A DNA stretch of 64,000 nt from Marinobacter alexandrii (GTDB lineage: Bacteria > Bacteroidota > Bacteroidia > Cytophagales > Cyclobacteriaceae): NCBI GenBank assembly GCA_039984955.1, contig JBDWTN010000007.1, positions 186,001 to 250,000 on the forward strand, written 5' to 3'. The notes beneath the pieces were generated by a model, which saw nothing but the letters and a program-made list of their open reading frames with translations, was not told where the DNA came from and searched no databases. Of this stretch, positions 59,972 through 64,000 are shown piece after piece; within the stretch, counting starts at the first letter, position 1; every line of letters starts with the position of its first letter. Both the position numbers and the translations under genes were made by a program.

Positions 59972-61849
59972 ATGAAAACCTTAGCCCTTGTTTCAGTTCT
60001 AATGGCAAGCCATTTGTTATGTGCTCAAAATTTTAATGAAATTTTGGATAGTGCACTAGTCATTGAGGATAAAAAGAAGGCACTTGACTACTATATTTCT
60101 TATCAAAATCAATTTTCAGGCGTAGATAAAGCACACTACCTGTACGGACTAGGTGAGCTTCATTATTCTATGAGAATGCCATTGGATACAGTAATTAAAA
60201 CCTATTCATTAGCACATCAAAAATTTCAAGAGAGCGAGATGGACAGTATGGCTTTTGAATCACTTTTTGAAATTGCCTCGAAAGTTCGAAGAAGTGGGAA
60301 TAGAAAAAGAGCGGTTCAATATTATCTGAATGCTGCTGAATTTGCTAAGAAAACCGATCAGCGAGTTTTGGAGGGAGATGCGTTGAACAGCACAGGTGTA
60401 AATCTGTATCATCAAGGTGAATACGTCGAAGCATTGAAGTATTATCTACGTGCAAACAAAATCTATGAAGAACTGGAGGATCCGGAAAATATTGCTAAGT
60501 CATACAATAATATTGGAATCATTTACAAACTCTTCAATAATTATGAATTAGCCATAGAGTACTATCAAGAATCTTTAGAAATCAGGAAAAAAAATAATCT
60601 AAAAAATCAGACAGCACCATATTTCAACTTAAACGAGCTTCATCATTTCATTGGCGACCACAGAAAAGCCTTATTCTATTCCAATGAGTCGTTGAAAGCA
60701 GCCAGAGAATATGATAATAAAGTCTGGGAAATTGATGTGGTAATCAGTCATATAAAAGATTACCAGTATCTAAATGAACCAGACTCGATGAAACTATATG
60801 TTAATTTGTTGTTTGAGTTGATCGAAAATGATCCCTCGATGGTGCCCACTGCTAGGAAATTTTTAGGAATCTATTACATTGAAATTGGCAAATCCCGGGA
60901 AGCAATTACAGCTTTAAAAGAGGCGCTTGATTTTTTTGAAAAGGACAGTGACATTGACCAGATAGAGTTAATAAATAGTCACATTGGTGATGCTTACATG
61001 CAATTGAGGTTATATGCTAAAGCAATAGAATACTATTATGTAGCATTAAACATGGCCATTGACGAGAATTTCAGTCCTATGATCAACCTTGCGATGGAAA
61101 AGCTACATCCAGCCCTTTTAGCCTCTGGAAAGGTAGAAGAAGCGTATCACATGCTGGATTCACTCCGACTAAGAGAAGATAGTTTATTCAACGAATCTAA
61201 AGCGAGTATCACTGGTGCTATGGAAGCAAGAATGAACTTAATAGAAGAAGAAAATCGTAACACGATGTTAGTGAAAGAAGCAGAAATACAATCCGCCCAA
61301 ATTGCTAATCAGCGTATCATAATTCTGCTAATAAGTTCGATTTCTATTGGGTTGATTTTAGTAAGCATTCTATTTGTTAAACAACAAAAAGTCAAAAAGA
61401 AACTAGCTGAAAAAGAAAGGGAGTTAATCGCCTCAGAGCTTGATTACAAAAATCAAGAGCTCATCAATTTCGCAGTTCAGATTACTCAGAAGAATGAGTT
61501 TATAAAATCTTTGAATGAGAAAATTCAAAGTATTGAAAATTCCGATCTGGTAGGTATCCAAGAAATCGTGAGAGCCAATGAATCTATCACCAAGGATCGT
61601 GAAGAATTTGATAGGTATGTTCAAAATGTATGCGAAGGCTTCTTTGCCAAACTCAGTGACTTGTATCCAGAAGTTACTGCTTCTGAAAAACGACTGGCCG
61701 CACTTCTCAGACTCGACCTAAGCTCAAAAGAAATATCTACCGTATTGAATATTTCTCCTAAAAGTGTAGACATGAGCAGGTATAGACTCAGAAAGAAAAT
61801 GAATCTAGAGGCATCTGCAAATTTGTCGGAAGCACTTCAATCCATCTAA
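59972..61849 (+). CDS. TPR-TM-HTH transcriptional regulator
   Basis: 625 residues from the ATG at 59972, which gives a signal peptide (LALVSVLMASHLLCAQ); a TTG further upstream is unlikely. TPR repeats fill about 30-410 (GDALNSTGVNLYHQGEYVEA; KSYNNIGIIYKLFNNYELAI; INSHIGDAYMQLRLYAKAIE). A membrane helix (IIILLISSISIGLILVSILF, about 450-470), a coiled coil and a LuxR-like HTH (LDLSSKEISTVLNISPKSVD) follow. It would sense in the periplasm and act on DNA from the membrane. It is divergent from the AraC-FtsX gene, with about 115 bases between. Confidence 0.88.
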   Translation: MKTLALVSVLMASHLLCAQNFNEILDSALVIEDKKKALDYYISYQNQFSGVDKAHYLYGLGELHYSMRMPLDTVIKTYSLAHQKFQESEMDSMAFESLFEIASKVRRSGNRKRAVQYYLNAAEFAKKTDQRVLEGDALNSTGVNLYHQGEYVEALKYYLRANKIYEELEDPENIAKSYNNIGIIYKLFNNYELAIEYYQESLEIRKKNNLKNQTAPYFNLNELHHFIGDHRKALFYSNESLKAAREYDNKVWEIDVVISHIKDYQYLNEPDSMKLYVNLLFELIENDPSMVPTARKFLGIYYIEIGKSREAITALKEALDFFEKDSDIDQIELINSHIGDAYMQLRLYAKAIEYYYVALNMAIDENFSPMINLAMEKLHPALLASGKVEEAYHMLDSLRLREDSLFNESKASITGAMEARMNLIEEENRNTMLVKEAEIQSAQIANQRIIILLISSISIGLILVSILFVKQQKVKKKLAEKERELIASELDYKNQELINFAVQITQKNEFIKSLNEKIQSIENSDLVGIQEIVRANESITKDREEFDRYVQNVCEGFFAKLSDLYPEVTASEKRLAALLRLDLSSKEISTVLNISPKSVDMSRYRLRKKMNLEASANLSEALQSI

Positions 61850-61963
61850 GATTTTCGCACATTCATAGAGTATTTCACCCTTTGTAGAGATCATGTAGAG
61901 ATCAAAAATTAGTGGCTATGTATCTCATTTCCGTCTTTCGTACGGATTTAAAAACATAAAATC

Positions 61964-63187
61964 ATGAGATACTTAATTTATTCAATTTTTATTTTTGGTT
62001 CGTTTGTAGCAAACTGCCAATCCAATCTTGTCTTCTATACTGAAGAGGGTGAGAACTTCACACTTTACGTAAATGGTTCGCAGATAAATCAGGAGCCAGC
62101 ATCCAGAGCAAAGGCCTCTGGAATCACAGGCGATTTCGCTCAGGTAAAAATTATCTTCGAAACTCCAGGTGCTCCCGAAATCAAAAAAGGGATCATGATG
62201 GAGGTTGGAAAAGAAATGACATCTGCAATCCAAAAGAACAATAAAGGAAAATACGTTCTTAGACCGGTAAGCTCTGCTCCTATTCCAAGAGAATCGGAAA
62301 CTGAGGCTGTGCCGATTACGAATACAACTCCACCTCCTACCCAGACTTCCACAACTGCCAGTACTCAATCGTCTAGCACTACCTCTGCAATTAACACAGA
62401 TAGTGAAACGATTGGCATCAATATGAAGGTCGGTGACCAATCTGTTGGCATAAGTGTGAATATGGGTGGACTGGAAAGCACACAATCAAATGAGACTCAG
62501 CAACCCACCAATCAATCAGGCAACACACAGATATCTGCTACTCAATTATCTGCTAGAGTGGAAGGAAAAAAGATTATTCTGAGTGATGGACGAGTTTTTA
62601 ACTTCAACTACTACAATGCCAACCGGATGGGCCCGGTTATAGAAATGAAGAATCCGATAGGTGCTTCTGTAACTATCTCTTATGATGGTGTAGAGTCATA
62701 TTCCGGTGAAGTACCATTCCAATACAATGAAAATGATTGGAAGAAAAGTAATGCATATTTCAAACTGACAGTAATAGAAGCAGCAGGTACATGGTCTGTA
62801 AAGTTGAAACATAGCGGTAAAATCATCATTGATGGAGCCTCCAGTCAATCAGTTGAGCCAAATCAAGCTCCTAACCCATCCATAAGCACTGGATGCGCAT
62901 CCCCTATGAGTGATGGGAACTTCAACCGTTCAAAAGAATCCATTGAGGGGAAGTCGTTCGGAGATGAAAAGATGACGGTATTTAAGCAGATTGTTAGGGC
63001 AAATTGTTTCTCCGTAGATCAAGTAATTGGTTTCATGGAGCTTTTCACTTACGAAGAAGAAAAGCTGGATGTCGCAAAGTTCGCCTACCTCAAAACAGTA
63101 GATAAAGGCAACTACTATCAGGTCAATGATGCACTCACCTACTCAGATTCAGTTGCAGAACTAGAAGGTTTTCTGGCAGATCAATAA
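61964..63187 (+). CDS. secreted DUF4476 protein
   Basis: 407 residues with a signal peptide (YLIYSIFIFGSFVANC) that could also be a lipobox (VANC). A beta domain (about 22-95, LVFYTEEGENFTLYVNGSQI) is followed by a Thr/Ser/Pro-rich linker (about 105-180). Another beta domain (GKKIILSDGRVFNFNYYNAN) precedes the C-terminal DUF4476 domain (MSDGNFNRSKESIEGKSFGD; FMELFTYEEEKLDVAKFAYL). It is secreted, with a role unknown. The next gene starts 69 bases later. Confidence 0.85.
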   Translation: MRYLIYSIFIFGSFVANCQSNLVFYTEEGENFTLYVNGSQINQEPASRAKASGITGDFAQVKIIFETPGAPEIKKGIMMEVGKEMTSAIQKNNKGKYVLRPVSSAPIPRESETEAVPITNTTPPPTQTSTTASTQSSSTTSAINTDSETIGINMKVGDQSVGISVNMGGLESTQSNETQQPTNQSGNTQISATQLSARVEGKKIILSDGRVFNFNYYNANRMGPVIEMKNPIGASVTISYDGVESYSGEVPFQYNENDWKKSNAYFKLTVIEAAGTWSVKLKHSGKIIIDGASSQSVEPNQAPNPSISTGCASPMSDGNFNRSKESIEGKSFGDEKMTVFKQIVRANCFSVDQVIGFMELFTYEEEKLDVAKFAYLKTVDKGNYYQVNDALTYSDSVAELEGFLADQ

Positions 63188-63199
63188 CACTGCCCAAAC

Positions 63200-63231
63200 T
63201 GACTTCAAAAGTTTCAAAACCTTGGAAGTCT
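63200..63231. repeat. intergenic imperfect palindrome
   Basis: GACTTC...GAAGTC arms around AAAAGTTTCAAAACCTTG. Its minus strand reads GACTTCCAAGG then TTTTGAAAC, close to the palindrome at 55149-55190. It may form a hairpin after the DUF4476 gene. The T run after it (CATTTTT) allows a weak terminator function. Confidence 0.4.
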
Positions 63232-63256
63232 CATTTTTCACCTAGAGAATCTCAAA

Positions 63257-64000
63257 ATGAAACATACTCTAATTCTATTGATAATAGTAAGCTTCACTTC
63301 GCAAGCGCAAAAGAAGCTACTTAAACAAGCATTTGCGCTAGAATCCAGTGAACAGTATGAACAGGCTGCAGAAAAGTACAAAGAAGTCCTTTACAAGAAC
63401 GCTACGAGAACAGATGCTATCTCTGGACTTGAACGAACTGCTCAAAAGGTTATAGATAAAAAGCTTTCCGCATACTTCATCTCACGAAATTCAGGAGAAT
63501 TAGAAGAAGCAGTTAACATGTTTGAAAATGTAATTCAGTATCAAGAGGAGTTGAAATACTTCAACATTTCAGCAAAGATTCCCGCCTACTACCACACAGA
63601 CTATAAAGCTGATAAACAACGTTTGAAAACCGAATCTGAATTCAAATTAACAAAGGAAAAGAAAGAAGATAACGAGAGCAAATACACAGAAGCTGTTAGT
63701 CTTTACAATCAATATAAATGGGTATTGGCATGGGATATTTTCAGTACAATAAGCGGTTACAAGGAATCTTCGGCTTATCTCGACAAAATCAAAGCAAAGG
63801 CCACAAGGGTTTCCATCCTTGAAAACAGTAAGAATAGGTCAAGCAAAGGAGATGTATTCAGAAACAGCCTACTAGCTGAAATCATTCAGCTTGACAATCC
63901 ACTCATTCGGGTGATCAGTAGAGATAACCTGGATCAATTGATTGAAGAACAAAAGCTAGGTTTGACAGGATTACTAAACGAGCAGTCCGTCGCTGATTTA
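63257..64000 (+). CDS. CsgG-like lipoprotein/secreted protein, 3' end outside window
   Basis: 248 codons from the ATG, open to the right edge. A signal peptide (LILLIIVSFTSQAQ) is followed by TPR-like helices (FALESSEQYEQAAEKYKEVL) and helical sequence to about 210. It ends in the CsgG-like stretch IRVISRDNLDQLIEEQKLGL with TGLLNEQSVADL. In CsgG/LpoB-type proteins this segment belongs to the periplasmic alpha-beta domain. The pore-forming part cannot be judged. It probably shares a transcript with the DUF4476 gene. Confidence 0.7.
   Translation, partial: MKHTLILLIIVSFTSQAQKKLLKQAFALESSEQYEQAAEKYKEVLYKNATRTDAISGLERTAQKVIDKKLSAYFISRNSGELEEAVNMFENVIQYQEELKYFNISAKIPAYYHTDYKADKQRLKTESEFKLTKEKKEDNESKYTEAVSLYNQYKWVLAWDIFSTISGYKESSAYLDKIKAKATRVSILENSKNRSSKGDVFRNSLLAEIIQLDNPLIRVISRDNLDQLIEEQKLGLTGLLNEQSVADL

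Noticed and set aside
61982-62485. Minus-strand frame of 167 codons
   Set aside because: It is antisense to the DUF4476 gene; its rich Cys/Arg/His content is typical of a shadow frame.
1-64000. CRISPR arrays, insertion sequences, prophage genes
   Set aside because: No regularly spaced repeats, transposase or phage structural genes were found on reading through the window.

Overview
The window looks like a chromosome segment of a marine-type Bacteroidota bacterium, most likely order Cytophagales. This is inferred from content: a bacillithiol gene (bshB1), FtsX-type permeases with PadR regulators, TPR/HTH and TonB-dependent proteins, many lipoprotein signals, few Shine-Dalgarno sequences, and promoter elements of the Bacteroidota form TTG-N19/20-TAnnTTTG. 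No phage, insertion sequence, CRISPR array or rRNA operon is visible. Two tRNA genes are present (Met-CAT, Pro-TGG).

Left part, 1-13.4 kb: a truncated alpha/beta hydrolase; a membrane protein overlapping a THEP1-type NTPase; a lumazine-binding-like secreted protein; then two cargo genes (S41 protease, beta-helix lipoprotein), each bounded by a copy of the 3' end of bshB1; then bshB1 itself. A run of three periplasmic amidohydrolase-like genes follows. Only the middle one keeps its metal ligands. An internally deleted 23S-IVS-type four-helix-bundle gene sits inside the run.

Core housekeeping block, 13.5-25.1 kb: patatin phospholipase, SdpI-like and DUF748/AsmA-like proteins, an orphan soluble histidine kinase, then trxB, pnp, rpsO, an LptF/LptG-type permease, a START-like protein and tRNA-Met. 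Clear intrinsic terminators separate trxB, pnp and rpsO.

Accessory stretch, 25.1-34 kb: an unknown lipoprotein, a putative phage abortive-infection protein, a four-gene run (coiled-coil protein, flavin-binding oxidase-like, GNAT, ferredoxin/CDGSH), tRNA-Pro followed by a decayed spacer, a lipoprotein with two six-cysteine clusters, a lone cytochrome-oxidase-III-like protein, CorA and a short MscS channel.

Regulated transport, 34-47 kb: two divergent PadR-permease pairs with repeat-rich DNA between them; then a metal-handling group (HMA/DUF4396 protein, HYC_CC_PP protein, TonB receptor, secreted HMA protein); then an ECF sigma, membrane anti-sigma and CnrX/Spy-like periplasmic module on the other strand.

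Right part, 47-64 kb: a membrane-bound MutS-like ATPase, a WD40 protein, DUF6261- and DUF6503-type proteins, a sialidase-like lipoprotein, a second sigma/anti-sigma/DUF6249 group, an acyltransferase, and a 1171-residue protein that joins a seven-helix-type membrane region, an AraC-type DNA-binding domain and a complete FtsX permease in one chain. Divergent from it is a TPR-TM-HTH regulator followed by a DUF4476 protein and a truncated CsgG-like protein. The most unusual items are the bshB1 3'-end repeats and the AraC-FtsX fusion.
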